64,000 bases of DNA from a marine actinobacterium PHSC20C1 (GCA_000153145.1 CH672415.1:189854-253853), one strand, 5' to 3'; positions 44,967-54,106 are shown, numbered from the stretch's first letter. The notes: generated by a model from the letters alone, not told the origin. A program made the numbers and translations.

Positions 44967-46214
44967 ATGACTACAGCCCCGCGCAGCCTGTTCTCGGGGC
45001 GCATCCTCGCACTACTGGGCATACTGTTTGTTGCGCTTAACGTTCGCACAGCAGTTGCCGCTATTTCGCCCATCATCGGGGTTATTGAGAACGACATTCC
45101 GTTCACTAGCCTCGGACTCGGGGTTCTGGGGATGCTTCCGCCTATTGCGTTCGCCATCGCTGGAATCGGCGCACCCGCTCTGGCGCGCGCACGAGGTCTC
45201 GACTCGAGTCTGCTCATTGCTGCTGCAGCGATGGTGCTCGGTTCTGGCATCCGCGCGGTAAGCGACAACTACATCATGTTGGCTGTCGGAAGCATCATCG
45301 CGCTCGGTGGCATGGGAATCGGCAATATTCTTCTTCCTCCCGCAGTGAAGAAGTACTTCCCTGATCGTCTCGGCACGGTCACTGGCGGCTACGTCATGTT
45401 AATCTCGATGGGTGCTGCAATTCCAGCGTTCTTCGCTGCTCCCGTGGCAGAGGCCGCTGGATGGCGTGTGTCAGTGGCCGTTTGGGCGTTGCTTGCGCTC
45501 ACCGCGCTTGTTCCGTGGCTCGTGCTCGCGGTGCGTGGGCGTCACGCGCGCCGTGCGACGGAGCGCGATGAAGCGCTCTTGCCCACGTCCACCAAAATTT
45601 CTGTGTGGTCGATGGCCCGTTCGAGAACTGCCTGGGCGATCACGATTGCTTTTGCGGTGTCGTCGATCGGCTTCTATTCGTTTTTTGCTTGGCTTCCCGA
45701 GATCCTGATCGAATCGGCGGAATTCACACCAGTTGAGGCCGGTGCGATGTTGTCTCTCTTCGGACTCATCGGAATTCCTTTAGGAATTCTGAGCCCCATC
45801 CTGGTTAATCGAATCGCCAACGTTGGCCTCATCATGCTCGCTGGAGTCGCTGCCGGCGTTGCTGGCTACCTCGGGCTCGCGTTGGCTCCAGCGACGTTAA
45901 CGTGGCTGTGGGTCGTTCTCGTTGGCTTCGGGAGCATCATGTTCCCGCTGAGCCTTGTGCTCATTAACCTACGTACGCGCTCTCATGAGGCTTCGGCGGC
46001 GCTGAGCGGCTTCGTTCAAAGCGTTGGGTACACGGTAGGGGCACTTGGCCCGTTTGCCGTCGCACTAGTTCGGGAACTATCCGGCGGCTGGGTAGCGCCA
46101 CTGATGTTCTTGCTTGCAGCAAGCTTGTTGGCCATCATCAGTGCACTCTGGCTGACACGGCCGCGATTCGTCGAAGACGAATTGCGAATCCCTGTTGGCG
46201 AACTCGCCGACTAG
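44967..46214 (+). CDS. CynX/NimT-type MFS transporter
   Basis: A 415-residue major facilitator with about twelve helices. The N-terminal FVALNVRTAVAAISPIIGVI and the helix 4-5 region GIGNILLPPAVKKYFPDRLGTVTGGY are hallmarks of the CynX/NimT (cyanate/2-nitroimidazole) family. The central loop is basic (RGRHARRATER). Members export or import diverse small molecules and the substrate cannot be told. The gene ends 4 nt before the convergent ROK kinase stop. Confidence 0.9.
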   Translation: MTTAPRSLFSGRILALLGILFVALNVRTAVAAISPIIGVIENDIPFTSLGLGVLGMLPPIAFAIAGIGAPALARARGLDSSLLIAAAAMVLGSGIRAVSDNYIMLAVGSIIALGGMGIGNILLPPAVKKYFPDRLGTVTGGYVMLISMGAAIPAFFAAPVAEAAGWRVSVAVWALLALTALVPWLVLAVRGRHARRATERDEALLPTSTKISVWSMARSRTAWAITIAFAVSSIGFYSFFAWLPEILIESAEFTPVEAGAMLSLFGLIGIPLGILSPILVNRIANVGLIMLAGVAAGVAGYLGLALAPATLTWLWVVLVGFGSIMFPLSLVLINLRTRSHEASAALSGFVQSVGYTVGALGPFAVALVRELSGGWVAPLMFLLAASLLAIISALWLTRPRFVEDELRIPVGELAD

Positions 46215-46218
46215 ACGT

Positions 46219-47181
46219 TTACGACTGCACCGCAGAATTGCTCAGGCGTTCCGGGTGGTGCACGAGCGCGGCAGCGCCGATGAGCGGACCGTCGCTGGAG
46301 AGTGCGGATGCAACGACTCGAACCTTGGTGATGAACGGAAACGGTGTTCGATCGGTGATCGCCTCTGATACGAGGTCGATGTAATCGGCTGCGACGTGTG
46401 AGAATCCGCCTCCGATCGCAACGAGTTCGAGGTCGACGAGTGCAGTCGCGGAGGCAATTCCGTGGCCAACGGCCCGCGCCGAGCGGCGCACTGCGCTAAC
46501 CGCGATGCCATTCCCGGCAGCATAATCTGCCGCTAATTCTTCTCCTGTTGTGCCCGTCCATCCTTGGGATTGTGCCCATTCGACGGTCTTGGGTCCGGAA
46601 GCGACTGCTTCAACACAGCCAGTTCCACCGCAGCCACACGGGGCGTCTTCGCCACCGACTTCGACGTGGCCAAAGTGGCCGCCGTTTCCCGTTGGGCCGT
46701 CGATGAGCTGGTTATCAAGAATGAGGCCTCCGCCTACGCCGGTCGAGACGACCATGCCCATGAAGTACTTAACTCCCTGAGCTGCACCGATCCAATGCTC
46801 AGCGAGCGCAATGCAATTTCCGTCACCACGCAGGGACACGGGGAGCCCGGGAAGTTCGGATTCAGCGACGGCGCGCAAACCGAAATCGCGCCACGCGGGA
46901 AGGTTGAGCGGAGAGACCTCTCCGCGAGAGACCGAGATGGGCCCAGCACTGCCGATTCCTGCGCCGAGGAGTTCGGCACCGTCGGGGAGAGCTGCGGCGC
47001 ACTGGCGGATGACTGCGCGTACGCTCTCAGCAAGCTGATCGCTTGTCGATTGGCGTCCTGTTGGCGCACGGAAGCGACTCGATGCGAGAACGGAGCCGTG
47101 GGGATCGACGAGGGCGGCTTCTACTTTCGTTCCGCCGAGGTCAATGGCAAGGGCATAGCGATTTGATGTGGTGGTGGTCAC
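46219..47181 (-). CDS. ROK-family sugar kinase (glucokinase-like)
   Basis: A 320-residue ROK kinase. GTG 47181 is chosen because AAGGTGG lies about 5 nt upstream and the protein then begins just before the ATP-binding ALAIDLGGTKVEAALVD; ATG 47226 would add 15 residues. GHFGHVEVGG and the zinc motif CGCGGTGCVEAVAS are diagnostic of ROK kinases rather than ROK repressors, as no N-terminal helix-turn-helix exists. It probably phosphorylates glucose or an N-acyl-hexosamine. It is divergent from the SorC/DeoR regulator. Confidence 0.9.
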   Translation of the reverse strand: MTTTTSNRYALAIDLGGTKVEAALVDPHGSVLASSRFRAPTGRQSTSDQLAESVRAVIRQCAAALPDGAELLGAGIGSAGPISVSRGEVSPLNLPAWRDFGLRAVAESELPGLPVSLRGDGNCIALAEHWIGAAQGVKYFMGMVVSTGVGGGLILDNQLIDGPTGNGGHFGHVEVGGEDAPCGCGGTGCVEAVASGPKTVEWAQSQGWTGTTGEELAADYAAGNGIAVSAVRRSARAVGHGIASATALVDLELVAIGGGFSHVAADYIDLVSEAITDRTPFPFITKVRVVASALSSDGPLIGAAALVHHPERLSNSAVQS

Positions 47182-47263
47182 GGCATCCACCTTATTGGGT
47201 GCAGGAGGTGCGGGGCGATCACTCATGCGCGTTCGTGTGGCGTTCAGCTTGAGGGTGTTGGCT

Positions 47264-47308
47264 GCACATGTGCGCTCTGACCTTCCAAGGACTCTGCTCA
47301 TCTGAGCA
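47264..47308. promoter_or_regulatory. Two palindromes in the divergent ROK/SorC region
   Basis: GCACATGTGC (47264-47273) and TGCTCATCTGAGCA (47295-47308, 6-bp arms with a 2-bp centre) lie 63-107 nt before the regulator start. The second resembles the half-site spacing of sugar-responsive SorC/DeoR operators. Autoregulation is inferred. Confidence 0.45.
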
Positions 47309-47370
47309 AGAAGCCCCGCATATGTTGCAGGTGGGGGCGCGTCGCTCTATCGTTGGGAGGGGAGGCAGCA

Positions 47371-48315
47371 ATGGACGAATCCACAGAACTCTTGGCCGTA
47401 CGCGTTGCCGAGCTGTACTACGAAGAAAACAAGACTCAAGACGAAGTCGGCGCCCTCTTGGGCGTCACCCGCTGGAAAGTGGGCCGACTTCTCACCAGGG
47501 CGCGCGAAGTCGGAATCGTGCGCATCGAGATTGTTCATCCCCGTGCTCGACGGCTGGATGTCGAACGCCAGCTCCGAGACCGATTCGGTCTCAAAGATGC
47601 GGTGGTCGTACCGCTTCCCACCGACGAAGAGGAGATAAGTCCTCGCGTGGCCCAGGCTGCTGCCGACTATCTCGCTGCTGTACGACCAATTCCACGCACC
47701 CTTGGTGTGAGCTGGGGTCGAACCCTTGACGAAGTTGCCCGACTACTTGCTCCCGGCTGGACGGTCGGAGTGCAGGTGGTTCAGATCAATGGAGGCGTAA
47801 GCCTCAACAGCAAGCAGGGCACCGCAGCCCAAACCGCAGTAACAATTGCACAAAAGGGGCATGGTCAAGCAACGCTGCTGCCGATCCCCGCGATCCTCGA
47901 ACAGGTCGAAACGAAGCGCGCGATTGAACGCGACCGTGCTGTCGCAAGTGTTCGCGCGCTCGGCGCATCAGCATCCGCGTATCTGTACAGTGCCGGTGTT
48001 GCAGGGGCGAGTTCTGTGCACGTTGACAGCGGATATCTCACCGAAGGTGATGTAGACGAGCTCGTTGCTATGGGCGCTGTCGGCGACGTTGTTGGTCGTT
48101 ACATCGACCGCAATGGCGAGATAGTCGATTCAACGCTCGATGAGCGAACAGTTGGTATCGGACTTGATGAGCTTCGTGCAGCAGAGCACGCAATTTTTGT
48201 CGTCGCTGGCGACGCTAAACATGACGTCGCGCGCGCCGTCGTTACGAGTGGGTTGTGTTCCGTCATCGTCACCGATGAGGCCACAGCGCACGCCCTTCTG
48301 GAGGAAACCACATGA
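47371..48315 (+). CDS. SorC/DeoR-type sugar-binding transcriptional regulator
   Basis: A 314-residue regulator. ATG 47371 has a GGGAGGGGAGG tract 5-6 nt upstream. The N-terminal helix-turn-helix (about 10-50) reads VAELYYEENKTQDEVGALLG and TRWKVGRLLTRA, the SorC form. The large C-terminal sugar-phosphate-binding domain has LGVSWGRTL and a closing TSGLCSVIVTDEATA. It overlaps deoC by 4 nt (ATGA), so it is likely to sense deoxyribose 5-phosphate or a related ligand and control this operon, as DeoR of Bacillus does. Confidence 0.92.
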   Translation: MDESTELLAVRVAELYYEENKTQDEVGALLGVTRWKVGRLLTRAREVGIVRIEIVHPRARRLDVERQLRDRFGLKDAVVVPLPTDEEEISPRVAQAAADYLAAVRPIPRTLGVSWGRTLDEVARLLAPGWTVGVQVVQINGGVSLNSKQGTAAQTAVTIAQKGHGQATLLPIPAILEQVETKRAIERDRAVASVRALGASASAYLYSAGVAGASSVHVDSGYLTEGDVDELVAMGAVGDVVGRYIDRNGEIVDSTLDERTVGIGLDELRAAEHAIFVVAGDAKHDVARAVVTSGLCSVIVTDEATAHALLEETT

Positions 48316-49325
48316 CAATCGAATCGGCCATCGCGCTCGCTCCTGCTGAGCGCGCGGTCAATCTCATCGGATCAGATCTGACCGAGAAGTCTCTCAAGCT
48401 TCACCTCGAGGGCCTCTCGGGCGTTGACGCCGTCGGGCTTGAGCAGCGCGCCGCTGGACTAAGCACGCGCTCGATCAAGACCACGTCGAAGGCTTGGGCT
48501 CTCGACACCATTATCAAACTCATCGACCTCACGACGCTTGAGGGCGCAGACACTCCAGGCAAGGTTCGCTCCCTCGCGGCTAAAGCGATGCTGCCCGACG
48601 CCTCAGATGTCAGCGCCCCCCAAGTCGCTGCAGTCTGTGTCTACGGCGACATGGTTCCCTACGCGGCAGAAGCGTTGGGGTCATCGTGGTCAAACGGCTC
48701 AGACAATGGAATCAATGTTGCGGCCGTCGCTACTGCGTTCCCCAGCGGTCGCTCATCGCTGCCCATCAAGATTGCCGACACGAAAGAGGCAGTCGCTCAC
48801 GGCGCGGATGAAATCGACATGGTTATCGACCGAGGAGCGTTTCTCTCGGGAAAGTACGGTGTCGTCTTCGATCAGATCGTCGCCGTCAAGGAAGCGTGCC
48901 GCCGCGAAAATGGCACTTACGCCCATCTCAAAGTCATCTTGGAGACCGGCGAGCTCAACACCTACGACAACGTGCGCAGAGCATCATGGTTGGCAATTCT
49001 TGCCGGGGGAGACTTCATCAAGACTTCCACCGGGAAAGTATCGCCAGCAGCTACCCTGCCCGTGACACTCCTCATGCTTGAGGTTGTGCGCGACTGGCAC
49101 GTGCTCACCGGTGAAAAAATCGGTGTGAAACCTGCAGGCGGCATCCGAAGCTCGAAAGATGCCATCAAGTACCTCGTCACCGTCGCTGAGACGGTTGGCG
49201 AGGAGTGGCTGCAGCCGCACCTGTTCCGTTTCGGTGCCTCCAGCCTCCTCAACGACGTTCTTATGCAGCGTCAGAAGCTCTCAACCGGTCACTACTCCGG
49301 CCCCGACTACGTCACGATCGACTAA
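48312..49325 (+). CDS. deoC: Deoxyribose-phosphate aldolase
   Basis: A 337-residue class I aldolase splitting 2-deoxyribose 5-phosphate to acetaldehyde and glyceraldehyde 3-phosphate. The Schiff-base Lys lies in FIKTSTGK (about residue 236), the proton-relay Lys in GVKPAGGIRS, and HGADEIDMVIDRG carries the aspartate. It is longer than the ~220-residue E. coli-short type and matches the long DeoC group, with an N-terminal extension. It is coupled to the regulator and followed 8 nt later by an aldehyde dehydrogenase that could oxidise acetaldehyde. Confidence 0.95.
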   Translation: MTIESAIALAPAERAVNLIGSDLTEKSLKLHLEGLSGVDAVGLEQRAAGLSTRSIKTTSKAWALDTIIKLIDLTTLEGADTPGKVRSLAAKAMLPDASDVSAPQVAAVCVYGDMVPYAAEALGSSWSNGSDNGINVAAVATAFPSGRSSLPIKIADTKEAVAHGADEIDMVIDRGAFLSGKYGVVFDQIVAVKEACRRENGTYAHLKVILETGELNTYDNVRRASWLAILAGGDFIKTSTGKVSPAATLPVTLLMLEVVRDWHVLTGEKIGVKPAGGIRSSKDAIKYLVTVAETVGEEWLQPHLFRFGASSLLNDVLMQRQKLSTGHYSGPDYVTID

Positions 49326-49333
49326 GGCACACC

Positions 49334-50845
49334 ATGACTGAAAACAACAAGGCATTGAGCGTGAAGGCACCAAGCTTTCTCGACTACGCGCCAGCCCCAG
49401 AATCGACTTCAATCCTTCATCTGAAGAAGCATTACGGTCTCTTCATCGACGGTGAGTTTGTTGATGGCCGCGGCGACGCGTTCTCCACGATCTCGCCGGC
49501 AACAGAGAAAGAGATCGCTTCGATCTCCAACGCCAACAACGCTGATGTGGATGCCGCTGTCGCTGCAGCCCGCAAGGCGTACGAGCGCACGTGGTCGAAG
49601 CTGTCTGGCGCTGACCGCGGAAAGTACCTCTTCCGCATCGCCCGCCTCGTTCAGGAGCGCGCTCGTGAGCTCGCTGTTGCCGAGAGCCTCGATAACGGAA
49701 AGCCGATCAAGGAGAGTCGTGACGTCGACGTGCCTCTCGTTGCTGCCTGGTTCTTCTACTACGCCGGGTGGGCAGACAAGCTCGATTACGCCGGCCTCGG
49801 CCCGAACCCGCAGTCGCTCGGTGTCGCCGCTCAGGTAATCCCGTGGAACTTCCCCCTGCTTATGTTGGCGTGGAAAATCGCTCCGGCGCTCGCGGCAGGA
49901 AACACCGTTGTGATCAAGCCGGCGGAGACTACTCCGTTGAGTGCGATGATTTTCGCGGAGATCTTGCAGCAGGCCGATCTGCCCAAGGGCGTTGTAAATA
50001 TCGTGACTGGTGCTGGCGATACGGGCAGCGCGCTCGTCAACCACCCCGATGTCAACAAGGTTGCCTTCACCGGTTCAACCGGTGTTGGCCGTGCGATTGC
50101 CAAGTCCATCGCGGGCAGCGGCAAGAAGGTCACGCTGGAGCTTGGTGGCAAAAATGCGAACATTGTCTTCGATGATGCCCCCATGGATCAAGCCATTGAA
50201 GGAATTGTCAACGGCATCTTCTTCAACCAGGGTCATGTCTGCTGTGCAGGCTCGCGACTGTTGGTCCAGGAGAACGTGCACGATGAGGTCGTCGATCGCC
50301 TCAAGGCGCGACTCTCCACTCTGCGACTGGGGGACCCGCTCGACAAGAACACCGACATCGGCGCCATCAACTCGAAGGCACAGCTTGACCGCATTCGTGA
50401 ACTCAGTAACGTCGGAGAGGCTGAAGGCGCCGAGCGTTGGACCGCCGATTGCGTGATCCCCGAAAATGGTTTCTGGTTTGCGCCGACGATCTTCACAAAC
50501 GTGTCGACCTCTAGCCGCATCGCTCGTGAAGAGGTCTTTGGGCCAGTGCTGAGCGTTTTGACATTCCGTACTCCGGCTGAAGCCATCGCTAAGGCCAACA
50601 ACACCCCGTACGGGCTGTCTGCTGGTATCTGGAGCGACAAGGGTTCGCGTGTCCTCGCCGTGGCTGACAAGCTGCGTGCCGGTGTCATCTGGGCGAATAC
50701 GTTCAACCGTTTCGATCCTGCGTCGCCATTCGGCGGCTACAAGGAGAGTGGCTACGGTCGCGAGGGTGGCCGTCACGGACTTGCCGCTTACTTAGAATCC
50801 GCTGGATGGGCCGCGCCCGCCGTCACGAAAGGTGGCAAGAAATGA
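49334..50845 (+). CDS. NAD(P)-dependent aldehyde dehydrogenase
   Basis: A 503-residue full-length aldehyde dehydrogenase. ATG 49334 fits the domain start; longer readings enter deoC. The oxyanion region is IPWNFPLLM, the cofactor loop is FTGSTGVG, the general base is Glu269 (LELGGKN), and the nucleophile is Cys303 or Cys304 in QGHVCCAGS. In this operon acetaldehyde from DeoC is the natural substrate, giving acetate. It overlaps the half-length paralogue by 4 nt (ATGA), so the two proteins may assemble together. Confidence 0.94.
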   Translation: MTENNKALSVKAPSFLDYAPAPESTSILHLKKHYGLFIDGEFVDGRGDAFSTISPATEKEIASISNANNADVDAAVAAARKAYERTWSKLSGADRGKYLFRIARLVQERARELAVAESLDNGKPIKESRDVDVPLVAAWFFYYAGWADKLDYAGLGPNPQSLGVAAQVIPWNFPLLMLAWKIAPALAAGNTVVIKPAETTPLSAMIFAEILQQADLPKGVVNIVTGAGDTGSALVNHPDVNKVAFTGSTGVGRAIAKSIAGSGKKVTLELGGKNANIVFDDAPMDQAIEGIVNGIFFNQGHVCCAGSRLLVQENVHDEVVDRLKARLSTLRLGDPLDKNTDIGAINSKAQLDRIRELSNVGEAEGAERWTADCVIPENGFWFAPTIFTNVSTSSRIAREEVFGPVLSVLTFRTPAEAIAKANNTPYGLSAGIWSDKGSRVLAVADKLRAGVIWANTFNRFDPASPFGGYKESGYGREGGRHGLAAYLESAGWAAPAVTKGGKK

Positions 50846-51699
50846 CCCGTCTCACGGTTCCTAAGACCTACAAGCTCTACATCGGGGGCAAGTTCCCGCG
50901 CAGCGAGAGCGGCCGCACGTATGAGGTTGCGACTAAGAAGGGTGCGTTCCTCGCGAATGCAGCCCGTGCCAGCCGCAAGGATGCTCGGGATGCCGTTGTT
51001 GCGGCCCGCGCGGCCGTCAGCGGCTGGTCGGGTGCTACCGGCTACAACCGTGGCCAGGTGTTGTATCGCATCGCCGAACTGTTGGAGGGCCGTCGCGAGC
51101 AGTTCGTTGACGAGCTCATGGCGACTGAATCGCTATCGAAAGCGGCAGCGACTACTCAGGTGGATACTGCAATCGACGCGTGGGTTTGGTACGCCGGTTG
51201 GGCAGACAAGTACGTTCAGGTTGCTGGCAACGGCAATCCCGTCTCTGGTCCGTACTTCAACCTTTCAACGCCAGAGCCCAGTGGTGTCATTGCCATTGTT
51301 GCGCCTCAGGATTCATCGTCGCTTCTCGGTCTAGTGAGTGTCATTGCGCCAGCGCTTGTCAGCGGAAACACTGTTGTTGTGGTTGCTCACGAGGCTGCGC
51401 CGCTCAGCGCGATCAGCCTCTCTGAGGTTCTCGCAACGAGTGACGTCCCCGGCGGCGTTATCAACATCCTGACGGGTTCGCCGGCCGAGATTGCGCCGTG
51501 GCTTGCTAGTCACGCGGATGTCAATGGTCTCGACCTTGCCGGTGCTGAACAGCTTGAGTGGGTCGACCTTCAGATCGCGGCAGCAGACACTCTTAAGCGG
51601 GTCTCGGGCCCGGTTGTCGGAGTACCTGCGCCCTCTGTTGAACGCATTGTTCAGTGGACCGAGACTAAGACGGTGTGGCACACGAAGTCTTTGATTTAG
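50842..51699 (+). CDS. Half-length pseudo-aldehyde dehydrogenase
   Basis: A 285-residue protein homologous only to the N-terminal, cofactor-binding half of aldehyde dehydrogenases (YIGGKFPRSESGRTYEV, YRIAELLEGRREQF, WYAGWADK shared with its neighbour). The WNFP segment has become PQDSSS, the cofactor loop GSTGVG is missing, and the whole catalytic domain with Glu and Cys is absent. The end (TETKTVWHTKSL) is orderly and there is no frameshift, so it looks like a stable short form, not decay. The pair resembles a split version of ALDH16, where an active domain is fused to an inactive one. A regulatory or structural subunit role is inferred. Confidence 0.88.
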   Translation: MTRLTVPKTYKLYIGGKFPRSESGRTYEVATKKGAFLANAARASRKDARDAVVAARAAVSGWSGATGYNRGQVLYRIAELLEGRREQFVDELMATESLSKAAATTQVDTAIDAWVWYAGWADKYVQVAGNGNPVSGPYFNLSTPEPSGVIAIVAPQDSSSLLGLVSVIAPALVSGNTVVVVAHEAAPLSAISLSEVLATSDVPGGVINILTGSPAEIAPWLASHADVNGLDLAGAEQLEWVDLQIAAADTLKRVSGPVVGVPAPSVERIVQWTETKTVWHTKSLI

Positions 51700-51705
51700 C
51701 CGTGA

Positions 51706-51778
51706 GGTGTGGCGTGAGGGTTGCCCCGAGCGTGTATCTGCGGATACTTGCTGGGTAATGTTTTTCTCACGCCACACC
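51706..51778. repeat. 13-bp inverted repeat spanning the CAP-protein start
   Basis: GGTGTGGCGTGAG (51706-51718) is exactly inverted as CTCACGCCACACC (51766-51778). The 47-nt interior holds a small GTATC-TGCG-GATAC hairpin (51733-51746) and the ATG at 51758. It could terminate the deo operon, hold the CAP start codon in a loop, or both. Confidence 0.6.
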
Positions 51779-52549
51779 CTCTCGCGCACCGCTAGCGGAC
51801 TCTTTGCGCTCCTTATCGCGGTCATTCTTCTGCCCTTCGCGTTCGCTACTCCTGCTTCAGCTACTCCAGCAGATTCCATCCATAGCCTCGTGAATCAGGC
51901 GAGGTGGGATAGCGGCCAGCGGGGCCTCATCCGCAACTCTGCAATGGATAAGGTTGCGCTCGATTGGGCCAAACAGATGGCCGCGAACAACTCGATGTCG
52001 CACAACCCGAACTATTCGTCTCAGATTCCGACCGGCTGGAATTCTGCCGGTGAGAACGTTGCCCACGGTTACCGCACAGCTCAAGCTATGCACGACGGCT
52101 GGATGTCGTCTCCTGGTCACAAAGCCAACATCCTTGGCGCTTTCACTGACATTGGCATCGCGTTTTACGAGAGCGGCGGAACAACGTGGGGCGTGCAGGT
52201 GTTTGCCGCCTATTCTGGACATTCTGGTCCGGCGGCTCCTGTGGCGGCAGCACCAGCACCGGAACCCGAAACTGAACCATCGCAAGCAAGCTCACCGAGC
52301 GCTAGTGCTCAACCGACACCGGCCGCAAGCTCGTCGGCATCGGATGACGCGTCAAGCACTCCTTCTGCTTCGCCGGGTGGTGCCGGGGGCAAACATTCGG
52401 AGTCGCAACAAGCACCAACTCAAGCGGAATTGCAGGCGAGTGTTTACGGTGATCAGCCCGATCTGACCTGGATAGCGTGGGTCGTGTTCTTTGGTATCGC
52501 GCTGGTGGGTGCCGCTGGTTGGTTTGTGTTCATCCGCCGTACCCGCTAA
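51758..52549 (+). CDS. Secreted CAP/SCP-domain protein with C-terminal membrane anchor
   Basis: A 263-residue protein. The Arg/His N-region and hydrophobic core form a signal peptide ending near ASA-TPA (residue ~33). The CAP (SCP/PR-1, YkwD-type) domain (about 40-155) has LVNQARWDSG, AGENVAHGY, GWMSSPGHKANIL and WGVQVF. A Pro/Ser/Ala-rich linker of ~70 residues leads to one C-terminal membrane helix and a basic RRTR tail, so the domain is displayed outside the cell. There is no LPXTG. ATG 51758 lacks a good ribosome binding site; GTG 51707 is an alternative that would spoil the signal peptide. Confidence 0.87.
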   Translation: MFFSRHTLSRTASGLFALLIAVILLPFAFATPASATPADSIHSLVNQARWDSGQRGLIRNSAMDKVALDWAKQMAANNSMSHNPNYSSQIPTGWNSAGENVAHGYRTAQAMHDGWMSSPGHKANILGAFTDIGIAFYESGGTTWGVQVFAAYSGHSGPAAPVAAAPAPEPETEPSQASSPSASAQPTPAASSSASDDASSTPSASPGGAGGKHSESQQAPTQAELQASVYGDQPDLTWIAWVVFFGIALVGAAGWFVFIRRTR

Positions 52550-52594
52550 CAGTCGAGGTTGCGCGGCTGTGCGGTTCCTCACAGTCAACCTGCT

Positions 52595-52600
52595 TAGGGT
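52595..52600 (+). promoter_or_regulatory. -10 hexamer TAGGGT of leaderless SDR mRNA
   Basis: TAGGGT ends 6 nt before ATG 52607 and no ribosome binding site is seen. Confidence 0.5.
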
Positions 52601-52606
52601 TGCGTC

Positions 52607-54079
52607 ATGCGCGTTCTCGTCACCGGAGCAACCGGGTATTTGGGTGGTCGGCTCGTCCCTCGACTGATCGAAGCAGGGCACACGGTTCGTGTTCTTGTGC
52701 GCAACCCCCGCAAGTTGCGTGATGTTCCGTGGCGCGATGACGTTGAAACAGTCGTCGGCGATCTCACCGATGCAGCAACCCTGACCGATGCCATTGCTGG
52801 CATCGATGCGCTCTACTATCTCGTTCATGCCATGGGGGCGAAGGGTGACTTTGAAGTGACCGAGAAGCTCTCGGCACAGAACGTGGCGAATGCCGCTAAC
52901 AGTGCTGATGTCTCTCGAATTGTCTATCTCGGAGGTCTCCATCCTGATGGCGACATCAGCGAGCTCAGCCGACACTTGCGCAGCCGTGCTGAGGTTGGCC
53001 GCATCCTGATGGATTCGGGAGTGCCAACGATCGCGTTCAACGCGGGCGTAGTGATCGGTTCGGGTTCGGCGTCATTTGAGATGATCCGACACCTCACCGA
53101 GGTGTTGCCGTACATGCCTGCGCCGAAATGGGTGCGCAACTTTATCCAGCCGATCGCCGTTCGCGATGTCCTGTATTACCTAGTGTCGGCGCTCTCGCTC
53201 GACAAAGACCTCAACCGCAGTTTTGATATCGGAGGACCGGATGTGCTGCGTTACGGTCAAATGATGAACGGCTATGCCCTTGAAGCTGGCCTTCATCAGC
53301 GTCCGATCGCATCTCTGCCTGTGCTGACTCCGTGGCTCGCGTCGCAGTGGGTCAATTTGGTGACTCCAATTCCTCGCCTGCTTGCCGTGCCCATCATTGA
53401 GTCGCTGCAGTTCGACTGCGTTGTGCGCGATGATTCGATTTCTGATTTCATCCCGCAACCGGATGGTGGGCTGACTGGCTACCGCGCCTCCGTTCGCTTG
53501 GCGCTAGTCAAAATGCGCGATGGTGAGATCGAAACAAGTTGGCAGGACGCCACTGTTGCTGGTGCGCCGAGCGACCCGATCCCGAGCGATCCAGAGTGGA
53601 CGGGACACACCGTGTACACCGATCTTCGTGAGCGGCGTACGCCAGCAACGGCAGCCGACCTCTGGGCCGTTGTTGAAGGGATCGGCGGAGAGAACGGGTG
53701 GTATTCCTTCCCATTGGCCTGGGCTCTGCGAGGGTGGCTCGACAAGCTGGTGGGTGGGGTTGGTCTTCGTCGCGGCCGTCGTCATCCGACAACTCTCAAT
53801 ACGGGTGACGCGCTCGATTTTTGGCGCGTCGAAAGTATTGACCGAGGTCGCAGTCTTCGGTTGCGGGCAGAGATGAAACTTCCTGGTCGCGCGTGGCTCG
53901 AGTTGACAGTCGAAGACCGTGGTCAGGAGGGTTCCTTTTATCGGCAGCGTGCAGTCTTTTTTCCCAGCGGGCTCGGGGGGAGACTCTATTGGCTCGCGAT
54001 TCTGCCGTTCCACGGCGTGATATTCAGTGGCATGGTGAATCGGATCCTTGCGGCGGCCGAAAAGGACACGTCAGGCTAA
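52607..54079 (+). CDS. NAD(P)-binding SDR with C-terminal DUF2867 domain
   Basis: A 490-residue two-domain protein. The N-terminal atypical SDR/NmrA-like Rossmann domain (about 1-300) starts with VTGATGYLGGRLVPRL, then DLTDAATL and YYLVHAMG. The C-terminal ~190 residues match the DUF2867 pattern (GENGWYSFPLAWALRGWLDKLVGG read in parts, DFWRVESIDRG, SFYRQRAVFFPSGLGGRLYW). Homologues annotated as nucleoside-diphosphate-sugar epimerases may act on membrane lipids or quinones, but the substrate is not known. It has its own leaderless-type promoter and is not part of the deo operon. Confidence 0.9.
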   Translation: MRVLVTGATGYLGGRLVPRLIEAGHTVRVLVRNPRKLRDVPWRDDVETVVGDLTDAATLTDAIAGIDALYYLVHAMGAKGDFEVTEKLSAQNVANAANSADVSRIVYLGGLHPDGDISELSRHLRSRAEVGRILMDSGVPTIAFNAGVVIGSGSASFEMIRHLTEVLPYMPAPKWVRNFIQPIAVRDVLYYLVSALSLDKDLNRSFDIGGPDVLRYGQMMNGYALEAGLHQRPIASLPVLTPWLASQWVNLVTPIPRLLAVPIIESLQFDCVVRDDSISDFIPQPDGGLTGYRASVRLALVKMRDGEIETSWQDATVAGAPSDPIPSDPEWTGHTVYTDLRERRTPATAADLWAVVEGIGGENGWYSFPLAWALRGWLDKLVGGVGLRRGRRHPTTLNTGDALDFWRVESIDRGRSLRLRAEMKLPGRAWLELTVEDRGQEGSFYRQRAVFFPSGLGGRLYWLAILPFHGVIFSGMVNRILAAAEKDTSG

Positions 54080-54106
54080 GTGTGTACCGAATGCGCCAGA
54101 TTACGA

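Noticed and set aside
51706-51778. Terminal inverted repeats of a small transposable element
   Set aside because: Only 47 nt lie between the arms, no target duplication is visible, and the right arm is coding.
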